From contig NZ_CP029488.1 of assembly GCF_003177035.1 (NCBI RefSeq), positions 1,922,001 to 1,986,000 of the forward strand: a stretch of DNA of 64,000 nt, written 5' to 3'. Within the stretch, counting starts at the first letter, position 1; every line of letters begins with the position of its first letter. The notes beneath the pieces are model-generated. The model saw nothing but the letters and a program-made list of their open reading frames with translations, was not told where the DNA came from and ran no database searches. Made by a program: the position numbers and the translations under genes. The stretch is from Salinisphaera sp. LB1 (GTDB lineage: Bacteria; Pseudomonadota; Gammaproteobacteria; Nevskiales; Salinisphaeraceae). Below are positions 16,851 to 26,342 of this stretch, piece after piece.

Positions 16851-16858
16851 GGGGGGGG
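16851..16858 (+). repeat. G8 homopolymer at the flhC ribosome-binding site
   Basis: Eight consecutive G end 5 bases before the flhC ATG (16864) and must form its Shine-Dalgarno sequence. Slippage here would change site strength or spacing and so the FlhC:FlhD ratio. Confidence 0.55.
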
Positions 16859-16863
16859 ACCAC

Positions 16864-17418
16864 ATGACCGAAAAAAGCGTCATCGACGAGGGACGCCAGA
16901 TCAGTCTCGCGATCGAGATGATCAAACTGGGTGCGCGGCTGCAGGTGCTGCAGACCGAAACCGATATCAGCCGGCGCCGGTTGATCAATCTGTACAAGGA
17001 GATTCACGGCGAATCGCCGCCCAAGGGCATGCTGCCGTTCTCGACCGACTGGTACGTGACCTGGTTGCCGAACATTCATTCGTCGCTGTTCTACAACATC
17101 TATTTGTCGCTGTCGGGCCATCCCGACCGCGACCGGATGCAGTCCGTCGTAAGCGCATATCGGCTGTATCTGGATCAGGTGCCGCTTGGCGACGACGGCA
17201 AGCCGGTGCTCGGCCTGACCCGGGCCTGGATGCTGGTGCGTTTCTTCGAAAGCGACATGATGAGGTTGTCGACCTGCCAGCGTTGCCACGGTAGTTTCGT
17301 CAATCATGCGCTCAGTCTCGATCAGGATTTTGTCTGCGGGATCTGCCAGCCGCCGTCCCGGGCCGGCAAGACACGCAAGAAGGCGCGCAGTAAAGCGGCG
17401 GCCCGACTGATGCACTAG
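16864..17418 (+). CDS. flhC: Flagellar master regulator subunit FlhC
   Basis: The 184-residue FlhC (MTEKSVIDEGRQISLAIEMI, then GARLQVLQTETDISRRRLIN) carries the four zinc-binding cysteines of FlhC as CQRC and CGIC near the C-terminus. LPFSTDWYVTWLPNIHSSLF is a strongly conserved FlhC segment. FlhC supplies DNA binding in the FlhD4C2 complex. It starts 59 bp after flhD. In-frame upstream codons back to 16801 lack a ribosome site, so ATG 16864 is preferred. Confidence 0.95.
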   Translation: MTEKSVIDEGRQISLAIEMIKLGARLQVLQTETDISRRRLINLYKEIHGESPPKGMLPFSTDWYVTWLPNIHSSLFYNIYLSLSGHPDRDRMQSVVSAYRLYLDQVPLGDDGKPVLGLTRAWMLVRFFESDMMRLSTCQRCHGSFVNHALSLDQDFVCGICQPPSRAGKTRKKARSKAAARLMH

Positions 17419-17657
17419 CTGGGTAAACCCGCCGGCTTGTTTCGGGGCGAGGCCGAGGATGCAGGCAGCGTCGCGGTCCCGGCTACCGGGGCGCATTGCG
17501 GCGGCGGGTGGAATCGTCCATGAGGTTGCCGCCGCGGCGAGCCACGGCCCTTGGCTGGCGCCGCGCGAGGCCGCCCTCGCTTGTGAGCTTCTCGCGAGGC
17601 CGGCGTCGGTCTTTGTCCGCATCGCCTACTGGCGGTTTCGTGGCAGGCTTGCCGCGT
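17419..17657. other. flhC-motA intergenic region
   Basis: The 325 bp between flhC and motA hold no gene I can support. An 85-codon open frame at 17459-17716 has no homology and no ribosome site. The right part carries the sigma-28 promoter listed next. No terminator hairpin with a T-run is visible after flhC. Confidence 0.5.
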
Positions 17658-17684
17658 TCAAGTTCTCGCCCGGGCCGCCGTTAA
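17658..17684 (+). promoter_or_regulatory. Sigma-28 promoter for motAB-che operon
   Basis: TCAAGTTC (17658-17665), an 11-bp spacer and GCCGTTAA (17677-17684) match the FliA consensus at 13 of 16 positions. It lies 59 bp before the motA GTG. Its position makes motA the first gene of a class III motAB-cheAWRDBYZ transcription unit. Confidence 0.8.
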
Positions 17685-17743
17685 GGGCTCTACGCCTAAA
17701 CAGTCGTCAAACGTGATCATGCCCGATCGCGAGGGGTCGCCAA

Positions 17744-18622
17744 GTGCTTGTCGTAGCCGGCTATATCGTTGTCATTGTCTCTGTGCTGGGCGGGTATCTC
17801 CTGGGCGGCGGCTATATGGGTGTCCTGTTTCAGCCGGCCGAGTTCATGATCATTTTCGGCGCCGGCATTGGGGCGTTCCTGGCGTCGACCAATGGCAAGG
17901 GGGTGTCCGCCATGATCCGCGTTTTTCCCAAGCTGTTGCGCGGGCATCGCTACAGCAAAGCCGTCTGTCTCGATCTGATGACCCTGTTGTATCTGCTTAT
18001 GGCCAAGGCGCGCCAGCAGGGCATGATGGCGCTCGAGGCCGATATCGAGGATCCGGCGAGCAGTGAATTGTTCGCCAACTATCCAACCCTGTTGGCCGAT
18101 CCGTTGATCATCAACTTCATCGCCGATTACATGCGGCTGATGATTAGCGGCAACATGGATGCCTTCGAGATCGAGGCCCTCATGGATCACGAGATCGAGA
18201 CCTTCCAGCAGGAAGCCGAGGTGCCGGCCCATGGTTTGTCGGCGATGGGCGATTCGTTACCGGCTTTCGGCATTGTGGCTGCGGTGATGGGCGTAGTGCA
18301 TGCGTTGGGCGCGGCATCGTTGTCGCCATCCGGCATCGGCCCGTTGATCGCGCACGCCATGGTGGGGACTTTTCTCGGTATTCTGCTCGCCTACGGTTTC
18401 GTCTCGCCGCTGGCGGCGCGCGTGCGAACCCAGATCGATGACGTGGTGAAGGTGCTGCAGACGGTCAAGGTCACGCTGCTGGCGCACCTCAACGGTTACC
18501 CGCCGCCGCTCGCCATCGAGTTCGGTCGCAAGGCACTGTTCTCGGCCGAGCGGCCGGCATTCTCCGAGCTGGAGAATCATGTGCGTGAAGTCCGTGCCGA
18601 GGGCGCGCGGCAGAACCCGTGA
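17744..18622 (+). CDS. motA: Flagellar motor stator protein MotA
   Basis: The 292-residue protein starts at GTG 17744 behind GAGGGG. It has the four-helix MotA layout: N-terminal LVVAGYIVVIVSVLGGYLLG and two late helices containing LPAFGIVAAVMGVVHALG and GTFLGILLAYGFVSPLA. The cytoplasmic loop has the usual charged residues for FliG contact. MotA with MotB forms the proton channel that powers rotation. The stop overlaps the motB GTG (GTGA). Confidence 0.95.
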   Translation: MLVVAGYIVVIVSVLGGYLLGGGYMGVLFQPAEFMIIFGAGIGAFLASTNGKGVSAMIRVFPKLLRGHRYSKAVCLDLMTLLYLLMAKARQQGMMALEADIEDPASSELFANYPTLLADPLIINFIADYMRLMISGNMDAFEIEALMDHEIETFQQEAEVPAHGLSAMGDSLPAFGIVAAVMGVVHALGAASLSPSGIGPLIAHAMVGTFLGILLAYGFVSPLAARVRTQIDDVVKVLQTVKVTLLAHLNGYPPPLAIEFGRKALFSAERPAFSELENHVREVRAEGARQNP

Positions 18623-19590
18623 GTGACGATAGCGCCCGTCGACCGATTGTCATTCGGCGCAAGCGCCATCAGCGCCATGTGCCGCACGGCACCTGGAAGA
18701 TCGCCTACGCTGATTTCATGACCGCGCTGATGGCGTTTTTCCTGGTCATGTGGCTGCTGTCGGGGCTGAGCTCACCACAGATGAAGAGCGTGAGTAAATA
18801 TTTTCGCACGCCGCTCAAGGTGGCGCTGGTGGGTGGTGATAAAGCCTCGGCCAGCAACAGCGCGATTCCCGGTGGCGGCGACAATCCGGTGCATTCCGAT
18901 GGCGAGGTGGCGCGCACCACGCCACGCGCGACCAACTATCATGCCGATAATCGACGGCTAGACCGCCTGCGGGCGCGGCTCCAGGCCCAGATCGAGCAGG
19001 ACCCCAAGCTCAATCGCATGTCCTCTCAACTCAAGATTGAGATGGTGCCGGACGGCCTGCGGATCCAGATCTTCGATTCCAAGCGCCGGCCGATGTTCAA
19101 GCTGGGCAGTGCCCGGCTCGAGCCCGACATCAAGCAGCTACTCGAGCGTATCGCGCCGACCCTGTCGACAGTCGACAACAAAATCACGCTGACCGGGCAT
19201 ACCGACGATCTGGCCTATGCGAGCGGGCCGAGCGCTTACAGCAACTGGGAACTGTCGGCGGATCGGGCCAACGCCGCCCGCCGAGCGCTGGTAGCCGGCG
19301 GCATGGCGCCGACCAAGTTGCTGCGTGTGATCGGTGCGGCCGATACCGACGATGTCGAGGGCAACAAGCCGGGTTCCCCCCTCAACCGGCGGATCAGCAT
19401 TCTGCTGCTCAACGATCGGGCCCAGCGCCGCATCGAGGCGTCCGGCCGCAGCGTCGAAACCCGTACCGTGCCGATTCGCCCGCCACAGGGCAGCGCGGGC
19501 AAGGTGGCGCCGGCGGATATGCAGCTGGGAGTCATATTGGGCTGGGTCACGCCTAAAGTTCCGCGCGTTCCGAACGATATTTCAGGGTAG
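18619..19590 (+). CDS. motB: Flagellar motor stator protein MotB
   Basis: The 323-residue protein starts at GTG 18619. GTWKIAYADFMTALMAFFLV gives the single membrane helix with the proton-carrying aspartate (YADFMTA). The periplasmic OmpA-like domain shows ITLTGHTDDLAY and SNWELSADRANAARRAL for peptidoglycan binding. A probable sigma-28 promoter for cheA is embedded in its last codons. Confidence 0.95.
   Translation: MSDDSARRPIVIRRKRHQRHVPHGTWKIAYADFMTALMAFFLVMWLLSGLSSPQMKSVSKYFRTPLKVALVGGDKASASNSAIPGGGDNPVHSDGEVARTTPRATNYHADNRRLDRLRARLQAQIEQDPKLNRMSSQLKIEMVPDGLRIQIFDSKRRPMFKLGSARLEPDIKQLLERIAPTLSTVDNKITLTGHTDDLAYASGPSAYSNWELSADRANAARRALVAGGMAPTKLLRVIGAADTDDVEGNKPGSPLNRRISILLLNDRAQRRIEASGRSVETRTVPIRPPQGSAGKVAPADMQLGVILGWVTPKVPRVPNDISG
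19554..19580 (+). promoter_or_regulatory. Possible internal sigma-28 promoter for cheA
   Basis: TAAAGTTC (19554-19561), an 11-bp spacer and AACGATAT (19573-19580) lie inside the 3' end of motB. The -35 is excellent and the -10 is 5 of 8. It would start transcription about 50 bp before the cheA ATG. Confidence 0.45.
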
Positions 19591-19639
19591 CCGGACGCAA
19601 TTGCCGGACCCCGCACAGCGCGACCAAAGAATAAACCGT

Positions 19640-21952
19640 ATGGACGTCAGCGATTTCTACGACACCTTCTTCGAAGAGGCGGGCGAGCTGCTCGAGGACA
19701 TGGAGCGTCTGCTCATCGAGCTGGATACCGACGCGCCGGACCGCGATCATCTGGATGCCATCTTCCGCGCGGCGCATTCGATCAAGGGCGGGGCCGGCAC
19801 GTTCGGCTTCGAGGCATTGCAGGACACCACGCATCGCATGGAAAACCTGCTCGACCGGGCCCGCAACGGCGAACTCACGCTGGATCGGGCGGCGGTGGAT
19901 ATTCTGTTGGAGGCAGGTGACGTGCTCAAAGGTCAGGTCGAGTCTTATCGTGAAGGTCAATCCCCGGATGCCGAGGCCGCCGATCGCATTTGCCGTGTGC
20001 TGCAGCAACTGGCGGAGGGCGCGTCCCCGTCTCCGATCTCGGCCGAGCCGGGAACCGGCGCCCCGGCGGATTCTGCGCAGGTCGATACGGGCGAGCGCTG
20101 CCTGAGCATCCGCGTCACCGGCATCGGTGCCGGCGATGCGGACGCCCTGGCCGAGGAATTGGCGTTGTTCGGCGCCGTGACCGATCGTCGCGATGAGGCC
20201 GAGGCGCTCACGCTTGAGCTGACCACATCGGCTGCCACCGCCGATATTTCGGCCGTACTCTGCTTCATCGTGGACGAGGATCAGATTCGGATCGAGCCGG
20301 CCGGGCCAGCGCAGGCGGCCGGCGACGGCGCGCGGCTGCGCGTTATCCTGGACGGCGTGACGCCGGAAGATCGGCCCGGCCTGGTCGAGGAAGTCGGCCT
20401 GTTCGGGGAAATCGTCGCGCAACATGCGGACGGCGAAAGGCTGAGCCTCGATCTGGTCAGCGACCAGCCGGCCGAGGATATCGCCGCGGTGCTGGCGTTC
20501 CAGCTCGATGCCAATCAGATTCACGTCGAATCGTTGACCGCCGATGCGCCCGCGGCGGCCGAGTCGAAGCCTGAGGCGAGCCCGGGTGAAGGCCCGTCAA
20601 CCGACAAGACAGACCAGACAGCGGCCGGTGTGTCGCCGTCGAAACCCACGCCGTCGAAGCCTGCGCCCGCAGCACAGGCCGCGTCCGGTGAGCGGCCGCG
20701 CGAGCGATCCGGGTCGGAGTCGACGTCGGTCCGCGTGCCCACGGACAAGATCGATCAGATCATCAACCTGGTCGGTGAGCTGGTGATCACCCAGTCCATG
20801 CTCGAACGCGCGGTCGGCGAACTCGACCGCGAGCACGGCGAGGGGCTGTCGGAAGGCATGGGGCAGCTCGCACGCAATGCGCGCGACCTTCAGGAATCGG
20901 TGATGTCGGTGCGCATGGTGCCGATGGACTTCGCCTTCAATCGCTTCCCACGTCTGGTCCGCGACCTGAGCGCCAAGCTCGGCAAGGACGTGAATCTGGA
21001 AACACGCGGTGGCGCGACCGAACTCGACAAGGGCCTGATCGAACGGATCATGGACCCGATGACGCATCTGGTGCGCAACAGCCTCGATCATGGCATCGAG
21101 GATGCGGCGACCCGCGAGGCCGCGGGCAAGCCCGCGGCCGGGCAGTTGACCCTGTCGGCCCGTCATCAGGGCGGCAACGTCGTCATCGAAATCGGTGACG
21201 ACGGTGCCGGGCTGTCGCGCGAGCGTATCCTGGCCAAGGCGCGCAGCAACGGCCTGGCCGTGAGCGACGACATGCCCGACGAAGAGGTGTGGCAGCTGAT
21301 CTTCGCGGCCGGTTTCTCGACCGCCGAGCAAGTCAGCGATGTCTCCGGCCGCGGCGTTGGCATGGATGTCGTCAAGCGCAACATCGCCCAGCTCGGCGGG
21401 CACGTCGATCTGCGTTCGCAGCAGGGCGTGGGCACCACGGTGCGGGTGATCCTGCCGCTGACACTGGCGATCATGGACGGCATGGCCGTCCGCGTGGGCG
21501 ACGAGGTGTTCATCCTCGCGCTCGGTGCCATTCTCGAATCCATGCGCATCGACGAATCCGCCGTGCGCACGGTCACCGCAGGTCATCATGTGATCGAGGT
21601 TCGCGGCGAATATCTCCCCCTGGTGGCGCTGCATCGGGCGTTCGACGTCGAAGGCGCGCAGACCCGGCTCGATCGCGGCATCGTCGTCGTGGTGTCCAGC
21701 GAATCCCGACGTTTCGGTCTGTTCGTGGACGAGCTGATCGGCGAGCAGCAGGTCGTGGTGAAGAACCTCGAAACCCATTTCCGCAAGGTCGCCGGCATCT
21801 CGGCGGCCACTATCCTGGGCGATGGCAGCGTGGCGCTGATTCTTGATGCCACGGCCCTGTCGCGAATGGCCGGCGCGCCGCGTCCGGCCCGTTCGTCGTC
21901 GCAGTCGCCCGCCGACAACAACGTGCCCGCAGAGAGCGTCAGCCATGAGTGA
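19640..21952 (+). CDS. cheA: Chemotaxis histidine kinase CheA
   Basis: The 770-residue CheA begins [20 protein letters not shown]. His46 in [13 protein letters not shown] is the P1 phosphorylation site. Residues ~150-305 hold two similar modules ([20 protein letters not shown] and [20 protein letters not shown]), followed by a Pro/Ser linker. P3 starts [17 protein letters not shown]. The P4 ATPase has [12 protein letters not shown] (N box), GDDGAGL and [10 protein letters not shown], and P5 is CheW-like. It phosphorylates CheY and CheB. ATG 19640 is chosen because it aligns with other CheA starts. The stop overlaps cheW by 8 bp. Confidence 0.96.
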   Translation: MDVSDFYDTFFEEAGELLEDMERLLIELDTDAPDRDHLDAIFRAAHSIKGGAGTFGFEALQDTTHRMENLLDRARNGELTLDRAAVDILLEAGDVLKGQVESYREGQSPDAEAADRICRVLQQLAEGASPSPISAEPGTGAPADSAQVDTGERCLSIRVTGIGAGDADALAEELALFGAVTDRRDEAEALTLELTTSAATADISAVLCFIVDEDQIRIEPAGPAQAAGDGARLRVILDGVTPEDRPGLVEEVGLFGEIVAQHADGERLSLDLVSDQPAEDIAAVLAFQLDANQIHVESLTADAPAAAESKPEASPGEGPSTDKTDQTAAGVSPSKPTPSKPAPAAQAASGERPRERSGSESTSVRVPTDKIDQIINLVGELVITQSMLERAVGELDREHGEGLSEGMGQLARNARDLQESVMSVRMVPMDFAFNRFPRLVRDLSAKLGKDVNLETRGGATELDKGLIERIMDPMTHLVRNSLDHGIEDAATREAAGKPAAGQLTLSARHQGGNVVIEIGDDGAGLSRERILAKARSNGLAVSDDMPDEEVWQLIFAAGFSTAEQVSDVSGRGVGMDVVKRNIAQLGGHVDLRSQQGVGTTVRVILPLTLAIMDGMAVRVGDEVFILALGAILESMRIDESAVRTVTAGHHVIEVRGEYLPLVALHRAFDVEGAQTRLDRGIVVVVSSESRRFGLFVDELIGEQQVVVKNLETHFRKVAGISAATILGDGSVALILDATALSRMAGAPRPARSSSQSPADNNVPAESVSHE

Positions 21953-22436
21953 AACGATTGCCGTGACCGAAACCGATCAGCGCGAAGTGCTGGTTTTCAC
22001 CCTGGGCGGTGAGGAATACGCCGTCGATATCCTCAAGGTGCAGGAAATCCGCGGTTATTCCAATGTGACCCGCATCGCCAACGTCCCCGACTTCATCAAG
22101 GGGGTGACCAACCTGCGTGGCGAGATCGTGCCGATTGTGGACCTGCGTATCAAATTCGCGCTCGGGGAAGCCGACTACACCGAACATACGGTGGTGATCG
22201 TGCTCAATATCGGCGAGCGCGTGGTCGGCATCGTCGTCGATTCCGTCTCCGATGTGATCGGCCTGTCGGCCGAACAGATCAAGCCGGCGCCGGAATTCGG
22301 CGGTCAGATGAACACGGCCTACCTGCAGGGACTGGCCAGCATCGAGGAACGCATGCTGATCCTGATCGATGTCGAGGCGATGATGACCAGCCGCGAGATG
22401 GCGCTGGTCGACACGCTCGACGCGGCGACCGCATAG
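21945..22436 (+). CDS. cheW: Chemotaxis coupling protein CheW
   Basis: The 163-residue protein shows the CheW core: [20 protein letters not shown], then [33 protein letters not shown] and MLILIDVE. It bridges chemoreceptors and CheA P5 at the inner membrane. ATG 21945 overlaps the cheA 3' end. Confidence 0.96.
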   Translation: MSETIAVTETDQREVLVFTLGGEEYAVDILKVQEIRGYSNVTRIANVPDFIKGVTNLRGEIVPIVDLRIKFALGEADYTEHTVVIVLNIGERVVGIVVDSVSDVIGLSAEQIKPAPEFGGQMNTAYLQGLASIEERMLILIDVEAMMTSREMALVDTLDAATA

Positions 22437-22474
22437 GCGGCCCCGGCCGCCGCCATTGGGAGATCCCCCCGAGA

Positions 22475-23344
22475 GTGTCCGACGTCATCGAACAACCCCG
22501 CGAACCCGCGGCCCCGGAAGCGCCCATGCGCGACCTGATCTTCACCGAGGCCGATTTCACACGCCTTCGGCGCATGATCGGCGAGCGGGCGGGCATCGCG
22601 CTATCCGACCGCAAGCGCGAGATGGCTTACAGTCGGCTTGCCAAGCGCGTGCGCCTGGCCGGGGTGCGGCATTTCTCCGCCTATCTCGATCCGCTGGAGG
22701 CCGATCCGGCGCACCCGGAGTGGGAACACTTCACCAATGCGCTGACCACCAACCTGACATCGTTTTTCCGCGAGGCGCATCATTTCCCGTTGCTGGCCGA
22801 GCACGTCGCGCGCCGTTCGGGGCCGATCTCGGTCTGGTGCTGTGCCGCCTCTACCGGTGAAGAACCCTGGTCGATTGCGATCACCCTCGACGAAGCGCTC
22901 GGCCCGGCAGCCGAGCGGGCCGAGATCCTCGCGACCGATATCGACACGCGCGCGCTGGCCGATGCCCGTGCCGGGATCTATCCGTTGGCCACGGTGGAAA
23001 AACTCAGCGAGGAACGACGTAAACGGTTCTTCCTGCGCGGTACGGGTGTGCGCGCCGGGCTGGCGCGCGTTGCGCCGCGACTGCGCTCCCGCGTGCGCTT
23101 CGCGCCGCTCAATCTGGCTGCCGCGCAGTGGCCGGTCGAAGGGCCGTTCGACGCCATCTTCTGCCGTAATCTCATGATCTATTTCGACAAACCCACGCAG
23201 CAGCGAGTGCTGCAGCACTTCGCCGAGCTGATCAAGCCAGACGGGCTCCTGTTCGCCGGCCATTCCGAGAACTTCAGCTACTTCGACAATCCGTTCGTAC
23301 TGCGCAGTCAGACGGTCTACCAGCTTCGCGGGGGCCGGCGATGA
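22475..23344 (+). CDS. cheR: Chemoreceptor glutamate methyltransferase CheR
   Basis: The 289-residue protein starts at GTG 22475. It has the N-terminal CheR domain, the SAM-binding VWCCAASTGEEPWSIAI motif, LATDID, and FDAIFCRNLMIYFDKPTQQR. It methylates receptor glutamates during adaptation. The stop overlaps the cheD ATG. Confidence 0.95.
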   Translation: MSDVIEQPREPAAPEAPMRDLIFTEADFTRLRRMIGERAGIALSDRKREMAYSRLAKRVRLAGVRHFSAYLDPLEADPAHPEWEHFTNALTTNLTSFFREAHHFPLLAEHVARRSGPISVWCCAASTGEEPWSIAITLDEALGPAAERAEILATDIDTRALADARAGIYPLATVEKLSEERRKRFFLRGTGVRAGLARVAPRLRSRVRFAPLNLAAAQWPVEGPFDAIFCRNLMIYFDKPTQQRVLQHFAELIKPDGLLFAGHSENFSYFDNPFVLRSQTVYQLRGGRR

Positions 23345-23946
23345 GTGCGGGCGCCGAAGCGTGCCGTGCGGATCCGGCATTCGCCAGCCGTCGCTATGTC
23401 GACGTGCATGGCGAAGTACATATCAAGTTGTTGCCGAAGGAGTTCTACGTCACGGACCAACCGTTCGTGCTCACGACTGTGCTGGGTTCTTGCGTGGCCG
23501 CCTGCCTGCGCGATGCAGCCGCGGGCGTGGCGGGCATGAACCACTTCATGCTGCCGGATCTGGACGGCGCCGAGAGTGCCCGAATTCGCAGCATGGTTTA
23601 CGGCGGCTATGCCATGAACCGGCTGATCGACGCTTTGCTGGCCCATGGGGCGCGGCGCGAAAGACTCGAGGCCAAGGTCTTTGGTGGTGCCAACGTGCTG
23701 GCCGACATGCGCACGGCCCGCATCGGCGATGCCAATGCCGATTTCGTGCGCGACTACCTGGCTCGTGCCCGTATTCCCATCCTCGCGGAGGATCTCGGCG
23801 GCGGCTGGCCGCGCCAGGTCCAGTATGCGGCCGGCACCGGCCGGGCGCGTGTGCGCCGCCTGCGGGTGGTCGAGTCGGCGCTGGCCGAGCGTGAGCGCCG
23901 CGTCGCCGAGGCCGCCGCTCCGGTCGTGGCCGGGAGCTCCGCATGA
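23341..23946 (+). CDS. cheD: Chemoreceptor glutamine deamidase CheD
   Basis: The 201-residue protein carries [10 protein letters not shown] with the catalytic cysteine, GMNHFMLP with the catalytic histidine, and [11 protein letters not shown], all diagnostic of CheD. It deamidates receptor glutamines. Enteric systems with CheZ usually lack CheD; here both are present. It overlaps cheR and cheB by 4 bp each. Confidence 0.95.
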   Translation: MSAGAEACRADPAFASRRYVDVHGEVHIKLLPKEFYVTDQPFVLTTVLGSCVAACLRDAAAGVAGMNHFMLPDLDGAESARIRSMVYGGYAMNRLIDALLAHGARRERLEAKVFGGANVLADMRTARIGDANADFVRDYLARARIPILAEDLGGGWPRQVQYAAGTGRARVRRLRVVESALAERERRVAEAAAPVVAGSSA

Positions 23947-25001
23947 ATGCACCGATCAAGGTCCTGGCGGTCGACGATTCGGCGCTGATGCGCCAGCTGC
24001 TCACCGCCATCGTCGACGAAGCCCCCGGCATGGAGATGGTTGCGACCGCGCCCGATCCCTATGCCGCGCGCGAGTTGATCAAACGCCATAATCCCGATGT
24101 GCTCACGCTCGATGTCGAGATGCCGCGCATGGACGGGCTGGATTTCCTGGAAAAACTCATGCGGCTGCGGCCGATGCCGGTGGTGATGGTGTCGTCGCTC
24201 ACCGAACGGGGATCGCAGATCACGCTGCAGGCACTCGAGCTGGGCGCAGTCGATTTCGTCGCCAAGCCGAAGGTCAACATTCGCGACGGCCTGGCCAGCG
24301 CGGCCGCGGACCTGGTGTACAAGCTGCGCGCGGCGGCCCGATCGCGGCCGGCCGCGCGTTCGACCACTGCGGCGCCTCCCGCGCGATTGACGACGCCCGC
24401 CATATCCAGTGAAAAGCTGATCGCCGTGGGTGCCTCGACCGGCGGCACGGAGGCGCTGCGCCGGCTGCTGGAGCCGATGCCGGCGAATGCGCCGGCCATT
24501 CTGGTCACCCAGCACATGCCGGCCGGGTTCACGGCGTCGTTCGCGCACCGACTGGATTCGCTGTGCGCCCTGGCCGTGGCGGAAGCCAGCCACGGTCAGC
24601 GTGTGTTGCCCGGGCATGTGTATATCGCCCCCGGCGGCGAGACGCACATGAAACTGGCCCGCAGTGGCGCCAACTACACGATCGAGCTCGACCCGAGTGG
24701 GCCGGTCAACCGTCATCGCCCTTCGGTGGATGTGCTGTTCCACTCGGTGGCGCGGTACGCCGGAGCCAATGCCGTGGGTGTGCTGCTGACCGGCATGGGC
24801 GCGGATGGCGCCGATGGCATGGTGGCCATGCGCGAAGCCGGGGCCACCACTATCGCCCAGGATCAGGCCACATCGGTGGTTTACGGCATGCCGGCCGAGG
24901 CCGTGGCCCGGGGCGGTGCCACCTACGAATTACCGCTCGACGAAATCGGCGCGAAGGCCCTGGCGCGGGTCGCCGAAGCCGGCGGCGCCGTCCGTATCTA
25001 A
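23943..25001 (+). CDS. cheB: Chemotaxis methylesterase/response regulator CheB
   Basis: The 352-residue protein has an N-terminal receiver ([14 protein letters not shown], phospho-acceptor Asp57 in [12 protein letters not shown]). A C-terminal methylesterase has the catalytic serine in [12 protein letters not shown], histidine in [13 protein letters not shown] and aspartate in [13 protein letters not shown]. It removes receptor methyl groups when phosphorylated by CheA. Confidence 0.96.
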   Translation: MNAPIKVLAVDDSALMRQLLTAIVDEAPGMEMVATAPDPYAARELIKRHNPDVLTLDVEMPRMDGLDFLEKLMRLRPMPVVMVSSLTERGSQITLQALELGAVDFVAKPKVNIRDGLASAAADLVYKLRAAARSRPAARSTTAAPPARLTTPAISSEKLIAVGASTGGTEALRRLLEPMPANAPAILVTQHMPAGFTASFAHRLDSLCALAVAEASHGQRVLPGHVYIAPGGETHMKLARSGANYTIELDPSGPVNRHRPSVDVLFHSVARYAGANAVGVLLTGMGADGADGMVAMREAGATTIAQDQATSVVYGMPAEAVARGGATYELPLDEIGAKALARVAEAGGAVRI

Positions 25002-25045
25002 AGCCGTCGCGCTCGAACAACCGCTTATTAGAAGGAGATACATTC

Positions 25046-25435
25046 ATGGCTGCTGCCGATCTGCAATTTCTGGTGGTCGACGATTTCTCGACCATGCGCC
25101 GCATCGTGCGCAATCTGCTCAAGGAACTGGGCTACCACAACATCGAAGAGGCCGAGGACGGCAACGAGGCGCTCGGCAAGCTCGCGGGCGGACACATCCA
25201 GTTCGTGATCTCGGACTGGAACATGCCCAATCTCAACGGTCTGGATATGCTCAAGAAGATTCGCGCCGATGATGGGCTCAAGGACCTGCCCGTGCTGATG
25301 GTTACCGCGGAAGCGAAGAAAGAGAACATCGTTGCGGCGGCCCAGGCCGGCGCCAGCGGCTATGTGGTCAAGCCGTTCACGGCGGCCACGCTGGAAGAGA
25401 AGATGAACAAGATCTTCGAAAAGCACGGCCTGTAA
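25046..25435 (+). CDS. cheY: Chemotaxis response regulator CheY
   Basis: The 129-residue single receiver domain has [14 protein letters not shown], Asp57 in [15 protein letters not shown], Thr87 in VTAEA and Lys109 in VVKPF, all the canonical CheY residues. A very strong ribosome site (AAGGAG at 25032-25037) fits the need for high CheY levels. Phospho-CheY binds FliM and switches rotation. Confidence 0.97.
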   Translation: MAAADLQFLVVDDFSTMRRIVRNLLKELGYHNIEEAEDGNEALGKLAGGHIQFVISDWNMPNLNGLDMLKKIRADDGLKDLPVLMVTAEAKKENIVAAAQAGASGYVVKPFTAATLEEKMNKIFEKHGL

Positions 25436-25475
25436 CATCTGCGCACGATACGCTGACGGCGCCAAGGGGGGAGCC

Positions 25476-26141
25476 ATGAGTCACAAGCAAAGTCCGAATC
25501 CGGCCGCTGCCGGGGATCAAAACGGCGAACTCATCGACCGCATCGGCCATCTCACGCGTGCGCTGCACGACAGCATGCGCGAGCTGGGTCTGGACAAGGA
25601 GGTCGAGAAAGCCGCCGAGGCGATCCCGGATGCCCGCGACCGGTTGAGCTACATCGCCGAGACGACCGAAGCCGCTGCCGAGCGCGCGCTGTCGGCGATC
25701 GAGGTCGCGCAGCCGGTCCAGGAGCAGCTGGCCGAGAACGCGAACGCGCTGTCGGCGCGCTGGGACACCTGGTTCGATGCCCCGATCGACCTGGCCGACG
25801 CCCGCGAGCTGGTCGCCGACACGCGCGGCTACCTGCGCGAGCTGCCCGAGCAGACGCGAGTTACCAACGCCCAGCTGCACGAAATCATGATGGCGCAGGA
25901 TTTCCAGGACCTGACCGGTCAGGTGGTCGGCAAGCTGATCGGGGTAATTCGACGCATCGAAAGCCAGCTGGTCGAGGTGCTGGTCGAGCACATGCCCGAG
26001 GCCGCCGAATACCGCGGCCGTCGCGAATCCGAGGCCGATGACGGCCTGCTCAACGGGCCACAGATCAAGGCCGACGGTAAAGCCGATGTGGTCACCGATC
26101 AGGCGCAAGTCGACGATCTGCTCGAAGAACTCGGGTTCTGA
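25476..26141 (+). CDS. cheZ: CheY phosphatase CheZ
   Basis: The 221-residue helical protein contains [20 protein letters not shown] and [20 protein letters not shown]. The latter holds the catalytic glutamine of CheZ (QDFQDLTGQ). The C-terminal [10 protein letters not shown] is the CheY-binding tail. It ends the che cluster, with flhB following after ~200 bp. Confidence 0.95.
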   Translation: MSHKQSPNPAAAGDQNGELIDRIGHLTRALHDSMRELGLDKEVEKAAEAIPDARDRLSYIAETTEAAAERALSAIEVAQPVQEQLAENANALSARWDTWFDAPIDLADARELVADTRGYLRELPEQTRVTNAQLHEIMMAQDFQDLTGQVVGKLIGVIRRIESQLVEVLVEHMPEAAEYRGRRESEADDGLLNGPQIKADGKADVVTDQAQVDDLLEELGF

Positions 26142-26342
26142 ACCCGGGCCGGCGGGCGGTGCCTTGCAAGAGCCGTCCGGCTCGAGCGCGGCCGTATCGG
26201 CCGATAAGCGCGCATTAGCGCGCGCATTTCGCCGCCTGGCCACTGCGGTTAGCCCCGCATAATCGCCGCGTGGTTGTGGGGCCGATTCGTTTGAAACGCT
26301 CGAACGAAACGCCGCACGCGCGGGTGTTGGGGGCGCCGGGCG

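Noticed and set aside
17459-17716. 85-codon frame between flhC and motA
   Set aside because: No ribosome site, no recognisable protein, and it runs across the motA sigma-28 promoter.
26200-26207. GCCGATAA upstream of flhB as a sigma-28 -10
   Set aside because: The element 11 bp upstream (CTCGAGCG) does not resemble a FliA -35, and flhB is normally class II.
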